DNA from: Pseudomonas sp. stari2
Lineage (GTDB): Bacteria > Pseudomonadota > Gammaproteobacteria > Pseudomonadales > Pseudomonadaceae
DNA length: 64,000 bases
Direction of reading: 5' to 3'
Assembly: GCF_040760005.1 (NCBI RefSeq)
Contig: NZ_CP099760.1
Span: 3,529,501 to 3,593,500 of the forward strand
The notes under the pieces: generated by a model
Told to the model about the DNA's origin: nothing
The model's database searches: none
What the model saw: only the letters and a program-made list of their open reading frames with translations
Shown: positions 24,126 to 33,555 of the stretch, in pieces
How positions within the stretch are numbered: the first letter of the stretch is position 1
Layout of the letters: the number at the start of each line of letters is the position of its first letter
Position numbers and translations under genes: made by a program

Positions 24126-24761
24126 TCAGTGCACCTGTTTGTAAAGAGGCTCATCGGACACCTGCAACGTTGCCCGGTACGCCTGAATCGAGGCATATCC
24201 CGTGTCCTGGGCTTCCAGCAGGCTTTCCAGATGCTCACGGGAGTTGATCAGGCCATGAGTGACCACGGTGCCGTTGGCATCAATCAACACGCCGTACGGC
24301 AACTTGCTGATCTGATAGGCCAGACCGACTTCCTGCGACAGCAGGTAGGGAAACTCATGCAGGCGTTGCGCATCGATGAAGGCTTGATGGGCGGTCAGGT
24401 CGCCGTCGCTGGCGAGCACTACGCGCAAGCGCGCCCTTTCGTGCTGACGCAAGGACTTAAGCACCGGCAGCAGCGTCTTGCATACCGGGCAGGTTTCCGA
24501 GAGAAAGAACAGCAATGTCGATTGCCCATAGGCGCTGCCCCCACCGATGCTCACCGTGCCGCCGGTGAGGCTGGTTAGGGTGAACGGCGGAGCGACTTCG
24601 CCAGCCTTGATCGATTTACCCAGGGACAACGCCCCCACCGGTTTGATGCGTTCGTGCAGCACACCGATCTGCCGGGCCAGCGCCCAGACGGCCAGTAACA
24701 GCGCAAGTGTCATCAACCAGGACAGGACGTTGGAAATCATCAGCGCATGCATCGTGGTCAT
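24126..24761 (-). CDS. mauD: MauD-like thioredoxin-fold protein
   Basis: This 211-residue protein has an N-terminal membrane anchor (about residues 6-27). A periplasmic thioredoxin-like domain follows, with the CPVC redox motif in FLSETCPVCKTLLPVLKSL and a cis-Pro loop in ISKLPYGVLIDANG. MauD is needed to form the many disulfides of the amine dehydrogenase light chain. Its ATG overlaps the mauE stop by one base (TGATG). It is flanked by mauE and the light chain in the standard order B-E-D-A. Confidence 0.9.
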   Translation of the reverse strand: MTTMHALMISNVLSWLMTLALLLAVWALARQIGVLHERIKPVGALSLGKSIKAGEVAPPFTLTSLTGGTVSIGGGSAYGQSTLLFFLSETCPVCKTLLPVLKSLRQHERARLRVVLASDGDLTAHQAFIDAQRLHEFPYLLSQEVGLAYQISKLPYGVLIDANGTVVTHGLINSREHLESLLEAQDTGYASIQAYRATLQVSDEPLYKQVH

Positions 24762-25291
24762 CACAGTTTCCTCAAGGCAGCGTGGTTGGCCATCAGCAAA
24801 TGGGCCAACCCGTACAGGGCGGTCGCGCTGATGAGCAGAAAGAACAGGGTCAGTACGTCGAGCCACGCCAACGGGCGGCCAGTGGCGGGCAGTACAAGAT
24901 TCAGCGCCAGCCCCGTAAGCAGCAGGTTGCGCCAGACCAAAGCAACACTAGGTGGCTGAGGTTTGCCCCCGAAGTGGCAACCGCAATCTTCGATCGCCAC
25001 GCCGCGTCGAACGCTGACAGCCAGGACGCCGGCATAAAGTCCCAGCAACACCACGGCGGGTGAAGCCAGCCAAGGAATCTCCTGACTTAGAAGCAGTCCA
25101 GCTGCGCAGAGGATTTCCACGACAGGCAATAAAATAATTAGCACCCTGCGAGATCCTTGTCCGAGCCCGTAGCGCTGCACCACTTGATCGAAGGCCGAGC
25201 GATTGCGCAGCTTTTGCATGCCGCTCGAACCCAACAGAAGTGCGAGCAAACCAGCGCTGGCCAGATGCACGAGCGGATCACCGATCACCAT
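24761..25291 (-). CDS. mauE: MauE-like membrane protein
   Basis: This 176-residue inner-membrane protein has four predicted membrane segments. A CGCHFGG motif lies in the loop IEDCGCHFGGKPQPP. MauE works with MauD in light-chain maturation, probably by passing electrons to periplasmic disulfide chemistry (VKOR/DsbB-like role by family inference). The gene start overlaps the end of the heavy-chain gene by 7 bases, and its stop overlaps mauD by one base, indicating tight coupling. Confidence 0.88.
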   Translation of the reverse strand: MVIGDPLVHLASAGLLALLLGSSGMQKLRNRSAFDQVVQRYGLGQGSRRVLIILLPVVEILCAAGLLLSQEIPWLASPAVVLLGLYAGVLAVSVRRGVAIEDCGCHFGGKPQPPSVALVWRNLLLTGLALNLVLPATGRPLAWLDVLTLFFLLISATALYGLAHLLMANHAALRKL

Positions 25292-26505
25292 GGCATCACC
25301 ACATTCATGAAGCCCAGCGGAATATCGCCAACACTGCGCAGATGCTGGCCACTGTCGGCGTCGTAGAGGTTGATCCCCTGACGCAACAGAGGCATCAGTC
25401 CTGCATCGCCCTGGGTGAGGTAGATCCACATGGTGAAAAGTTTTGGCATCGGTACTACCCAGTCGAGGCTGTAGAGCCGAGGTTGCTGACCTTGGCTGAC
25501 ACCGATGGCGGTACTTTGCTCGTTCAGTTCAATGCGCTTCAAACGCTGTCGGGTCTTCAGGTCATAGACCCAGACTTCGGTGCCGGGCTTCTGGTAATTC
25601 TCCGGTTTGTCCTTGTGCATCAACACGAACAACCGGCCGCTGCGCTCGTGCAAGGCAGTGCCATGGTTGCCGGCGATGCTCCAGCCATCGGCACGCTCGG
25701 CATCGCTGACCAATGGCCAGTGATGCACCGGCACCACACCCTCGGCGGTCATTTTCAGCGCGTAGGCGTTGTTTTTCTGCGAGACGAAATACCAGGTGTC
25801 GCCAACACGCGAACCGGTGGTCAGCAGCAGATCCTGCAGTGGGTCGAACGCGGGGACGGTGCGTTCTTGCAGCACCACCTGCCCCTGATCATCTAGACGT
25901 AGATGGAAGAATCCGCCATTGCCGCAAATCGCGTAGAAATCCCGTGGTCCGGCCGGGTACACGGAAGCACATCCCGGTGTTGCCACTTCGCTGACAAACT
26001 GCCGGTTTTCCAGATCAACGATAGAGACCGATTGCGCAGGTGTGAAGTTGACCACCAGCAAAAAACGCTCATCGTCCGACAGTACGCTAAGGCCGCTGGA
26101 GATCAGCGCCGACATGCGCTTGGCGGGGATTTCGATCTCGTGCTTCGGGCTCAGAGTCCTGGCGTCGTAGACCGTGACCACGTCCGTGCGCTTGCCACGC
26201 ACGCCACGGCTGAAATAGATCTCACTGGCGTAAATCTCGTCGCGTCGGTGCGACAACACCAGTCCGTTGGACCACATGCCGGTGCTCAACAAGCCGAGAT
26301 TGCGACCGTTGTCATCGAACAGATACGCACGCCCGTCGACCATGTTCGGGGCATTGCTGCCCCAGATCCAAAACCAGTTCCGGTCGCGGTGATCTCCCAA
26401 CACTTCGACTCCGGCCTGCTCGGGCACGAACCCGGCGAATACCGGCGATACGGCACAGAAAAAGGTCAAACCACACAGTAAAAGTTGCAGTGAACACTTG
26501 AGCAT
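25285..26505 (-). CDS. aauB: TTQ amine dehydrogenase heavy chain
   Basis: This 406-residue large subunit is a seven-bladed beta-propeller in family members and forms an alpha2-beta2 complex with the light chain. It has a signal peptide (cleaved after VFA, about residue 24). Blade-type motifs include MVDGRAYLFDDNGRNLGLL, RGKRTDVVTVYDARTLSPK, SALISSGLSVLSDDERFLL, GRLFVLMHKDK and EVWVYDLKTRQRLKRI. These align with methylamine and aromatic amine dehydrogenase heavy chains. A coupled in-frame ATG at 26619 overlaps the YCF48-gene stop. I prefer 26505 because it starts the signal peptide. The C-terminus is longer than I expect for the family, with an inserted PKLFTMWIYLTQGDAG segment. Confidence 0.9.
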   Translation of the reverse strand: MLKCSLQLLLCGLTFFCAVSPVFAGFVPEQAGVEVLGDHRDRNWFWIWGSNAPNMVDGRAYLFDDNGRNLGLLSTGMWSNGLVLSHRRDEIYASEIYFSRGVRGKRTDVVTVYDARTLSPKHEIEIPAKRMSALISSGLSVLSDDERFLLVVNFTPAQSVSIVDLENRQFVSEVATPGCASVYPAGPRDFYAICGNGGFFHLRLDDQGQVVLQERTVPAFDPLQDLLLTTGSRVGDTWYFVSQKNNAYALKMTAEGVVPVHHWPLVSDAERADGWSIAGNHGTALHERSGRLFVLMHKDKPENYQKPGTEVWVYDLKTRQRLKRIELNEQSTAIGVSQGQQPRLYSLDWVVPMPKLFTMWIYLTQGDAGLMPLLRQGINLYDADSGQHLRSVGDIPLGFMNVVMPW

Positions 26506-26615
26506 AAAAACACACTTCCGTGGCTTCGAACGACCCAGTCGGCCTGGATTCCAGTCTATGCGGGGGGTATCTGCGGCGACTTGACCCGGGGTGACAGTGC
26601 GGTTGGCATCCGGTG

Positions 26616-27581
26616 TCATTTTTCAGCTCCCGGGACGGCGTCGGGAACGATCACGCCTGTCGGACCGAACAGCAGCAGATCGCCGCTGGTGTTCGCCGCC
26701 AGAGCCGCGAGGTTCAAACGATCCTCGCGCTGCTCGACAGAGAAATGTTCGACAGCCGTGTCGGAACGCCCGACCAGTCCGCCGTTGCCGACCCAGGCAA
26801 CGCGACCGTCATTGAGTTGGGTGACGGCGGTGATCGCCTCGTGGCTGCCGCTGTCCAGCCTTTGCCAGTATCTGCCGGAACTGTCCCCCATCAGCACCCG
26901 CCCGCTCATGCCGACCAGAAGGAGGCGCCCGTCGCGCAAGCCGGTTCCACCCCACAGCGAACCACTGACACCGGTATCCAGCGACTGCCAGGTCGCACCG
27001 TGATCGCTGGAGCGAAAGGCCTTGCCGGATTCCGCGGCAATGAACAACGTGCCATCACGCCCTGCAAACAAGGCGTTGAGATGATGATCCTCGCCCTCCT
27101 CACCCACCTGCATCGCTTGCCATGTCGCGCCACCGTCCAGGGTCTGCGCAGCGTAGCCATAAGCACCGACGACCATGCCGTGGCGGGCATTTTCAAACCA
27201 CACCGAAAGCAGAGTCGGTTGGTCGTCCAGACGCTTTTGCAGGACCCAGGTCTGGCCGCCGTCATCGCTGTGCAACACCACACCATTGTGGCCGACCGCC
27301 CAGCCCTGCCGGTCATCGGCGAAGCTCAACGCAGTCAGCAAACCGTCGACCGGGACGCTTTTGGATTGGGTCCAGACCCGGCCATCATCGGAATGAACGA
27401 TCACGCCGTGGTCGCCGACCGCCACCCAGTGCTGTCCGGTCCGGGCGACCGCCACCAACGGGGCCGATTGCGCGTTGTTCAGCAAAATAGCCGGTGAATC
27501 GATTTCAGTTGCCCAAAGCCTGCCGACGAAAACCAGAACCCAGGCCACGGCCAACCAACGAAACCATTGAAGTACAATCAT
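26616..27581 (-). CDS. YCF48/BNR-repeat beta-propeller protein
   Basis: This 321-residue exported protein has a signal peptide (cleaved after LWA, about residue 24). It carries repeated blades with HSDDGGQTW, TLDGGATW and RSSDHGATW motifs, the pattern of YCF48-like proteins (named after a photosystem II assembly factor). In proteobacteria such genes regularly sit beside DUF1329, DUF1302 and MMPL/RND exporter genes, as here. A role in transport or assembly of an envelope complex is likely, but no enzymatic role is known. Its stop overlaps the heavy-chain frame's upstream ATG. Confidence 0.85.
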   Translation of the reverse strand: MIVLQWFRWLAVAWVLVFVGRLWATEIDSPAILLNNAQSAPLVAVARTGQHWVAVGDHGVIVHSDDGRVWTQSKSVPVDGLLTALSFADDRQGWAVGHNGVVLHSDDGGQTWVLQKRLDDQPTLLSVWFENARHGMVVGAYGYAAQTLDGGATWQAMQVGEEGEDHHLNALFAGRDGTLFIAAESGKAFRSSDHGATWQSLDTGVSGSLWGGTGLRDGRLLLVGMSGRVLMGDSSGRYWQRLDSGSHEAITAVTQLNDGRVAWVGNGGLVGRSDTAVEHFSVEQREDRLNLAALAANTSGDLLLFGPTGVIVPDAVPGAEK

Positions 27582-27595
27582 CGAGGGGCTCCTCG

Positions 27596-29956
27596 TCAGT
27601 GCGCGATCAGAGGCGCACGAACCGGCCCCCGACGCGGAATCAGGATTTCCAGTACCACGGCCAATGCGGGCAGCAGGGTAATGGCCATCAACATGTTGGC
27701 CATGAACATGAAAGTCAGTAGCAGTCCCATGTCAGCCTGAAACTTCAGCGCCGAGAACGACCAGGTGGCGACACCGACTGACAGGGTCAATGCGGTGAAC
27801 ACCGTTGCCACGCCTACTTCTCGCAGGGCCAACTGGAAGGCATTGACGATGTCCTGACCACGGGCCAGATGCATCTGCAAGCGGTTGTAGATATAGAACG
27901 CGTAATCCACGCCGATGCCAACGGCGAGTACCATCACCGGCAAGGTGGCGACGGTCAGGCCGATGTCGAGCGCTTTCATGAACCCGTAGCCGAGAAAGGT
28001 CGCCAGCGTCAGCGGTGCACAGCAGGCGATCATTGCGCGCCAGTCGCGATAGACCAGCAGCACCAGCAGCGCGATGGTCAGGTACACATACAACATCATC
28101 GGTAGTTCGCAGGCTTCGACCACGTCGTTGGTCGCTGCCTGAACACCGGCATTGCCGCTGGCCAGGCGTAGGGTCACGCCGGGCATGCCGTGTTCGGCCC
28201 GATAGCGCTCGACGGCGTTGACCACCCGTTTGAGGGTGCTGGCCTTGTGATCGGCCAGATACAGATTGACCGGCAGCAGTGTGCAGTCGGCGTTGTAGAG
28301 ATGCAGTGCTTCCGGAACCTGACGGACAGCCTCACCCAGCGACAACTCATCCCGAGGCAGAGCGGCCCATTTCGGGTTGCCCTCATTGACCCCGGAGGCC
28401 GCCAGCTTCGCCAGGGCCGGCAGCGATTGCGCCGAAAGCACGCCCGGTATGTTGCCCAGTGCCCAGGTCAGACGATCCACGTGGGCCATGACGTCTTGCC
28501 GATAGCAGCCGCCCGCAGGCGTTTCCACCACCACGGTGAACTGGTCGAGCCCCAAGGAAAAATGGCTGACCACACTTTCCACATCCCGGTTGTAGCGCGA
28601 ATCCTCGCGCAACTCCGGTGCTCCAGGCAGTACATGACCAATGTGTCGACCCTGGCTTTGCCATACCGCCATGGCCATCAGCGACAGACACAACAAGGTC
28701 GTAATCACTGCATTGCGCGGTTCGGCAATGCGTCCGAGTCTGACCATCGCATTGTCGCGTCTGGCCCGCAGCCGTTCGACCCGTGCGACCCAGCCCTGAT
28801 CGAAACGGAAATAGCTTGCCATCAACGGCAACATGATCAGGTTGGTGATGATCTTGTACGCCACACCGACCGACGCCGTGATCGCCAACTCGCGAATCAT
28901 CGGGATCGGAACTAGTACCAGCGTGGCAAAACCGACGAATGCCGTGATCAGGGCCAACGTGCCGGGTATGAACAGCGCAACGAAGCTGCGCCGGGCGGCG
29001 GTCATCCCGTCGGCCCCGGCACAGACCTCCCTGGCGATGAAATTGACCTGTTGCACGCCGTGGGACACCCCTACCGCAAACACCAGGAACGGCACGAGTA
29101 TCGCCAGTGGATCGAGCCCGAAGCCCAGCAGCGTGAGGGTGCCGAACTGCCAGACCACCGACACCAGAGAGCACAGCAACGGCAACAGTGTCAGCGCCCA
29201 AGAGCGGGTATATCCATAGACAGCCAGTGCCGTGAGCACGAAGGCCAGGGCGAAAAAGGCCACCACGCTCTTGGCACCGGCACCGATATCGCCCATTTGT
29301 CTGGCGAAGCCGATAATCTGCACGTCGAGATCGGCATCGGCGTATTTCGCACGGACTTCGTCTTCCAGACGCTGACTGAATTGCAGGTAATTAAGACGCT
29401 GGCCGGTCTGCGGATCCGGGTCGGCCAGTTCGGCCACCACCATAGCGCCGCTGTAGTCGTTGGCCACCAGACTGCCGACGAAACCGCCGACGATGGTGCG
29501 CTCGCGAATGCCGGCAATCGCCTGGTCGTCCAGCGTGCTCACGGTGACATCGCCACCGATCACGTCTTCGGCCTTCATGCCCTCTTCCGTGATCTGAACG
29601 GCACGGGTGTTGGGTGTCCACAGCGAGGTGACGCTGCGCCGGTCGATGCCGGGCATGAAAAACAGCGTCTGGGTCAGGTCGTACAGGCGAGTCATCGCCT
29701 GTCTGTTCCAGATATCACCGTGCCTGGCATGCAGCACCACGATCACCCGGTTGGCGCCGAACAGCACGTCGCGGTACTGGTTAAAGGTCTTGATGAATTC
29801 GTGTTGCTGCGGCAGTTGCTTGTCGAAACCGGCCGACATCTCCAGTCGCGAGGCGAAGTTGCCCATGATCATTGTGATGACCGCCAGCAGGCCAAGCGTT
29901 GCCAGGCGATGACGGAAGAAAAAGCGCTCGAGCGCCGACACCAGGAAAGCCACCAT
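27596..29956 (-). CDS. MMPL/RND family exporter
   Basis: This 786-residue inner-membrane protein has twelve predicted membrane segments arranged as two repeats of one plus five, each with a large periplasmic loop. SSD/MMPL-type features include VPFLVFAVGVSHGVQQVNFI and PVMVLAVGIGVDYAFYIYNR, with charged residues inside the membrane for proton coupling. RND/MMPL proteins of this type accompany DUF1302/DUF1329 pairs and probably move hydrophobic compounds or lipids between membrane leaflets. The ATG at 29956 was chosen over 29989 because it starts just before the first hydrophobic segment. Confidence 0.9.
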   Translation of the reverse strand: MVAFLVSALERFFFRHRLATLGLLAVITMIMGNFASRLEMSAGFDKQLPQQHEFIKTFNQYRDVLFGANRVIVVLHARHGDIWNRQAMTRLYDLTQTLFFMPGIDRRSVTSLWTPNTRAVQITEEGMKAEDVIGGDVTVSTLDDQAIAGIRERTIVGGFVGSLVANDYSGAMVVAELADPDPQTGQRLNYLQFSQRLEDEVRAKYADADLDVQIIGFARQMGDIGAGAKSVVAFFALAFVLTALAVYGYTRSWALTLLPLLCSLVSVVWQFGTLTLLGFGLDPLAILVPFLVFAVGVSHGVQQVNFIAREVCAGADGMTAARRSFVALFIPGTLALITAFVGFATLVLVPIPMIRELAITASVGVAYKIITNLIMLPLMASYFRFDQGWVARVERLRARRDNAMVRLGRIAEPRNAVITTLLCLSLMAMAVWQSQGRHIGHVLPGAPELREDSRYNRDVESVVSHFSLGLDQFTVVVETPAGGCYRQDVMAHVDRLTWALGNIPGVLSAQSLPALAKLAASGVNEGNPKWAALPRDELSLGEAVRQVPEALHLYNADCTLLPVNLYLADHKASTLKRVVNAVERYRAEHGMPGVTLRLASGNAGVQAATNDVVEACELPMMLYVYLTIALLVLLVYRDWRAMIACCAPLTLATFLGYGFMKALDIGLTVATLPVMVLAVGIGVDYAFYIYNRLQMHLARGQDIVNAFQLALREVGVATVFTALTLSVGVATWSFSALKFQADMGLLLTFMFMANMLMAITLLPALAVVLEILIPRRGPVRAPLIAH

Positions 29957-30018
29957 GGAATGCCTCGATACAGCCGCTATCGCGGACAACCTTTCGTCGC
30001 CCGGATCGCGCTGCGGGA

Positions 30019-31872
30019 TCAGAAGGAGTAGGAAACGTTGCCGCTGAGGAAATCGCGGTCAGCCATCAGGTTGTTGTCGCCACCGCCCCAGAACTGCACC
30101 CATTGCAGTCCACCCTTCCAGCGGTCGCGGTAGTTGAACAGCAGCGCGGCGCTGAGCGATTTGCGCCCCTCCACGAACGGCATGGCGTTGGGCGACGTGC
30201 CCTTCACGTCATGGCTGAAATCTAGCTGCGGAGTGACTGTGATACCGGTGTCGAACAGGTTGGGATAGTTGATGCCGACCTCGGTGACGTAGCCCCAGGA
30301 GGTCTTGTCCGGGATCGAGTAGTCCGGCAGCAGATAAGGCACCTTGCCGGAGGTGTCCAGCCCCGGATAACGCGTGGCCACCGCTTCGGCGAGGATGAAA
30401 CCATCCGAAGCGCCCAGCGCGCTCGGGATAAATCCGAGCGGATCATTGGCGGAGAAGGTGTAAACGGCATTCACGTCGACCTGCCATTTCTTTTCTTCGA
30501 CAAAGCCTTTGTTCACGCCGGTATCGAACACGCTGTAGGGGTTGTAGCTCCCCGTGAGGCCGCGTCCGAACGGCACGGTCGGGTCAATCGCCACGCTGTC
30601 CTCTGGCCGGTAGGAAATCTCGCCGGCGACCGCGACCGGGCCGGCCATGGTGCTTGCCGACAATCCGAACAGGTTTTTATCTTCGCCGTAGTTGATGAAG
30701 TAATTGTCCACCACCAGATTGTCCGGGTTATTGACGGCGGAGTACCCGACAAAGGGCAGCTTGTCGTGATAACGCTGATAGAACACACCGAAGTCGGTCG
30801 CAATGATTTCCGCCGTCCAGCGCAGTGCAATACCGTACTGGCCGCCATTCCTTGCTTCGCGCTCTCCGCCGTAGGGAACGGCGAGTCCTGCAACGATCAG
30901 CTCGGCATCGCTCAGGCCGCTGATGTTCGGCGCACCACAATGACCTTTCGGCAGACCGGCACAGGCGCCGCTGCCCGTCAGTCCTTCCACGTAGTTTGTC
31001 GGGTAATAGATTGGACGACGGCCCTCACCCACGACATCCGCCGACGAGAAGTAAGTACCCACCGGATCGAGGGCATAGGCATTCCATTTGAACTGGTAGT
31101 AAGCCTCAACACTGACGGTGTCGGTCAGGCCAATATTGAATGAAGCCATCGGTGCCGGAACGAACACCTCTTTCAACTGGGTACCGGGGGTGTGGTACTT
31201 GGGCAGGCTCAGGGCGTTGATCTGGTTGATGCCACCGGGCACGAAGATTTCCGATCCCCAGCTGATCACTTGATTACCGACCTTGACCTTGGCCGGCATG
31301 TCGCCCAGATCGAAACGTTTAGCCACCCACAGATCAAGCAGGTCGAAACGCTCGGTAGCATCTCGCCTGGCCTGATCGTCCAGTCCGGTGGTGCGCACGT
31401 TGTCCATCTTGAAGTCCCTGGCCCAGGCGACCCGGCCCAGCGCACTCCAGCCATCGCCAAAGCGCAGGCTCAATTCATGATTGCCCTTGATGACTTCGGA
31501 ATACACATCGTGCTTGTCGTAGTTGAGATTGCCGTCGTCGCCGTTGCTGTAGTTAATGTCGGCATTGGCGTAGCCGTTGCCCCGAACCGGGTTGTAGTAG
31601 CGCGCCAGTTCATTGCCGGTGCCGGTGTTGCAGCCGCCACTGTCGTTGCCGAGGATGTGGCAATCGGGTGACTGCAGGCGGCTGGCGAAGCCAACGGACA
31701 GCGTGGAGTCGAAGCTGCCGGAAATCCCCGCCTCGTTGCCGAACATCAGGGCATGACTCGATGGTATCCACGCCAGGTTGATCGCTAAGGCAACCGCCAG
31801 CACGCAGGCGTTTCGCAGGAACGGGGCTCCCTGCGGTGCGATTGCACCGCATGAATTATTGCTCTTGTTCAT
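30019..31872 (-). CDS. DUF1302 family outer-membrane protein
   Basis: This 617-residue protein has a signal peptide (cleaved after SHA, about residue 41). The remainder is rich in alternating aromatic strands and ends in Phe (SGNVSYSF), the usual signal for beta-barrel insertion in the outer membrane. DUF1302 family members are large barrels found with DUF1329 proteins in pathways for hydrophobic substrates. Recognisable parts are GNQVISWGSEIFVPGGINQI and FVPAPMASFNIGLTDTVSVE. It probably passes the substrate or a product across the outer membrane. Confidence 0.9.
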   Translation of the reverse strand: MNKSNNSCGAIAPQGAPFLRNACVLAVALAINLAWIPSSHALMFGNEAGISGSFDSTLSVGFASRLQSPDCHILGNDSGGCNTGTGNELARYYNPVRGNGYANADINYSNGDDGNLNYDKHDVYSEVIKGNHELSLRFGDGWSALGRVAWARDFKMDNVRTTGLDDQARRDATERFDLLDLWVAKRFDLGDMPAKVKVGNQVISWGSEIFVPGGINQINALSLPKYHTPGTQLKEVFVPAPMASFNIGLTDTVSVEAYYQFKWNAYALDPVGTYFSSADVVGEGRRPIYYPTNYVEGLTGSGACAGLPKGHCGAPNISGLSDAELIVAGLAVPYGGEREARNGGQYGIALRWTAEIIATDFGVFYQRYHDKLPFVGYSAVNNPDNLVVDNYFINYGEDKNLFGLSASTMAGPVAVAGEISYRPEDSVAIDPTVPFGRGLTGSYNPYSVFDTGVNKGFVEEKKWQVDVNAVYTFSANDPLGFIPSALGASDGFILAEAVATRYPGLDTSGKVPYLLPDYSIPDKTSWGYVTEVGINYPNLFDTGITVTPQLDFSHDVKGTSPNAMPFVEGRKSLSAALLFNYRDRWKGGLQWVQFWGGGDNNLMADRDFLSGNVSYSF

Positions 31873-31893
31873 GGGACAGCTCTCTGGAAGGGA

Positions 31894-33255
31894 TCAGCGT
31901 TCGCCGCGACGACGCAGCTCATTGGCGTTGAACATCTTGTCGCTCACGCGTCCTTGCAGACCTGCCGTCAGATCGATGGACTCCCCTTCCTGAGTGAATC
32001 CGTCAGCGATATAGCGCCGCGCGATCAGGTCGTAGCTGACGTATTCGAATCCTGTACACGTCTGAATCTCGGGATCTGCCCACAGACTGCCCTCCTGTAT
32101 CCGCCAGAGATTGCCCTTGGCGTCATACATGTCGACATGCAACAGGCTCCAGCTGTCCTCGTCGAAATAGAACATCCGCTTGGCGAACGAATGGCGCTTG
32201 TCAGCCTTGACCGTGGCCTCGACTACCCATACCCGATGCTTCTCATAACGTTGCACGTCTCGATTCAGGTAGTCCTGGCCGATCAATTTTTCGTAGGTGT
32301 TGGACTTGTCGACAAGCTTGTAAGAGTTGTAAGGCACGACCATTTCTTGCTTGCCGATCAACTTGAAGTCGTAGCGATCCAGCGCGCCGGTGAACATGTT
32401 GATCTGATCGACAAAGTACAGATTGTCGGAACCGGCGATGGGATTGTCGTAGGCGAACGATGGCGCCAGACGTACCCGACGCTGACCGGGAAAATAGATC
32501 CACGAACTCTGGACCTTATCGAGAAACGAGTGCACCAGGTACATCTCGCCAGCACGGGAGGATGGCGACAACACGTCGTAAAGCAGCTTGGCTTCGATGC
32601 CATCGGTGTCAGCCGGCGCCTTTACCGCCGCGTCGTTATAGGGGTAGAACTCGCTCGCCCATTGTTTGACTTCGGTCAGGGACCCACCCTTTTCCCGCAT
32701 CAGGAACGAAATCTGCGCACGACGCCCCTTGGCCATGTAGCGCAACTTGTAGTTCCACATCGCCTGAATGCCGTTTTCCGGAATCGGGAAAGGCACGGCG
32801 GCGCCGGCGGCCTGCTCCAGGCGCCAGCCATCGCTGCCGATCCGCGCCTGACCGGCCAGTGACTTCGTGCGCGCAGCCACTTCATCCGGGATCGCACAAC
32901 TGCGATGACTCGGGTAAACGTTCAGGTGGTAGCCGGGATAGGCCTTGATCAGTGCGGCCTGACCTTCGGGAAGAAGTTTCAGGTATTGGGCCAGGTTGTT
33001 TGCATCGATAGAGTAAAGGGGCTTGTCGCCGGCGTAGGGATCACCATGGCCCGGTGTCCAGCCGGCTGGCGCCTTCGCAAGGCCGCCGTTCCACGCGGGA
33101 ATGCTTCCATCGGCGTTGCCGGCCTTTTCTGCGCCGATGGGTGTCAGTTCCCCACCCGGTTTGCTGAAGTCAGCCGCCGCAACGGCGTGCACCTGACTGA
33201 AACCGCAGAGCGCCAACAGCGCGCCACCCAACAACGAACGCGGGAGGTTTCTCAT
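31894..33255 (-). CDS. DUF1329 family periplasmic protein
   Basis: This 453-residue protein has a signal peptide (cleaved near HAVAA, about residue 24). Its fold resembles lipoprotein-carrier (LolA/LolB-like) proteins, and its family is always encoded near DUF1302 barrels. Seen in it are GGELTPIGAEKAGNADGSIP and YPSHRSCAIPDEVAARTKSL. LAPSFAYDNPIAGSDNLYFV is also present. It is the first gene of the minus-strand cluster and is likely to shuttle a hydrophobic molecule across the periplasm. The start at 33255 is preceded by a CAGGAGACG ribosome site. Confidence 0.9.
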   Translation of the reverse strand: MRNLPRSLLGGALLALCGFSQVHAVAAADFSKPGGELTPIGAEKAGNADGSIPAWNGGLAKAPAGWTPGHGDPYAGDKPLYSIDANNLAQYLKLLPEGQAALIKAYPGYHLNVYPSHRSCAIPDEVAARTKSLAGQARIGSDGWRLEQAAGAAVPFPIPENGIQAMWNYKLRYMAKGRRAQISFLMREKGGSLTEVKQWASEFYPYNDAAVKAPADTDGIEAKLLYDVLSPSSRAGEMYLVHSFLDKVQSSWIYFPGQRRVRLAPSFAYDNPIAGSDNLYFVDQINMFTGALDRYDFKLIGKQEMVVPYNSYKLVDKSNTYEKLIGQDYLNRDVQRYEKHRVWVVEATVKADKRHSFAKRMFYFDEDSWSLLHVDMYDAKGNLWRIQEGSLWADPEIQTCTGFEYVSYDLIARRYIADGFTQEGESIDLTAGLQGRVSDKMFNANELRRRGER

Positions 33256-33555
33256 GTACGTCTCCTGGAGGGATCTTGTTATGTGTTTTTGTTGAAGGGA
33301 TGACCGGACCGGTTGAAAAAGGGGCTGACAAACATCCAGCCCAAACAAGGTTCTGGTACACCTCGATGCAAAAACTAACCAAGGCACCGGGAGACGGCTT
33401 GCCAGCAGATGACAGGGCTTTTGACATCTGACGCCAATCGAGTGAAACGCTCAGGCGGGTGCAGCTTGCCCTCGTGCCCGCGAAAGGCTGATGATGAAAA
33501 GGCCCGTCGGGCAACAAGAACAGGCTAGTCAAGCAATCAAAGGCCGTAGCGCACA
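33256..33555. promoter_or_regulatory. Divergent promoter region of amine cluster and AraC regulator
   Basis: These 300 bases separate the first gene of the minus-strand cluster from the AraC regulator. No gene is seen. A region near 33410-33435 carries three spaced TGAC words (TGACAGGG, TTGACATC, TGACGCC), a loose direct repeat that an AraC protein could use. I cannot assign promoter boxes with confidence. Confidence 0.4.
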
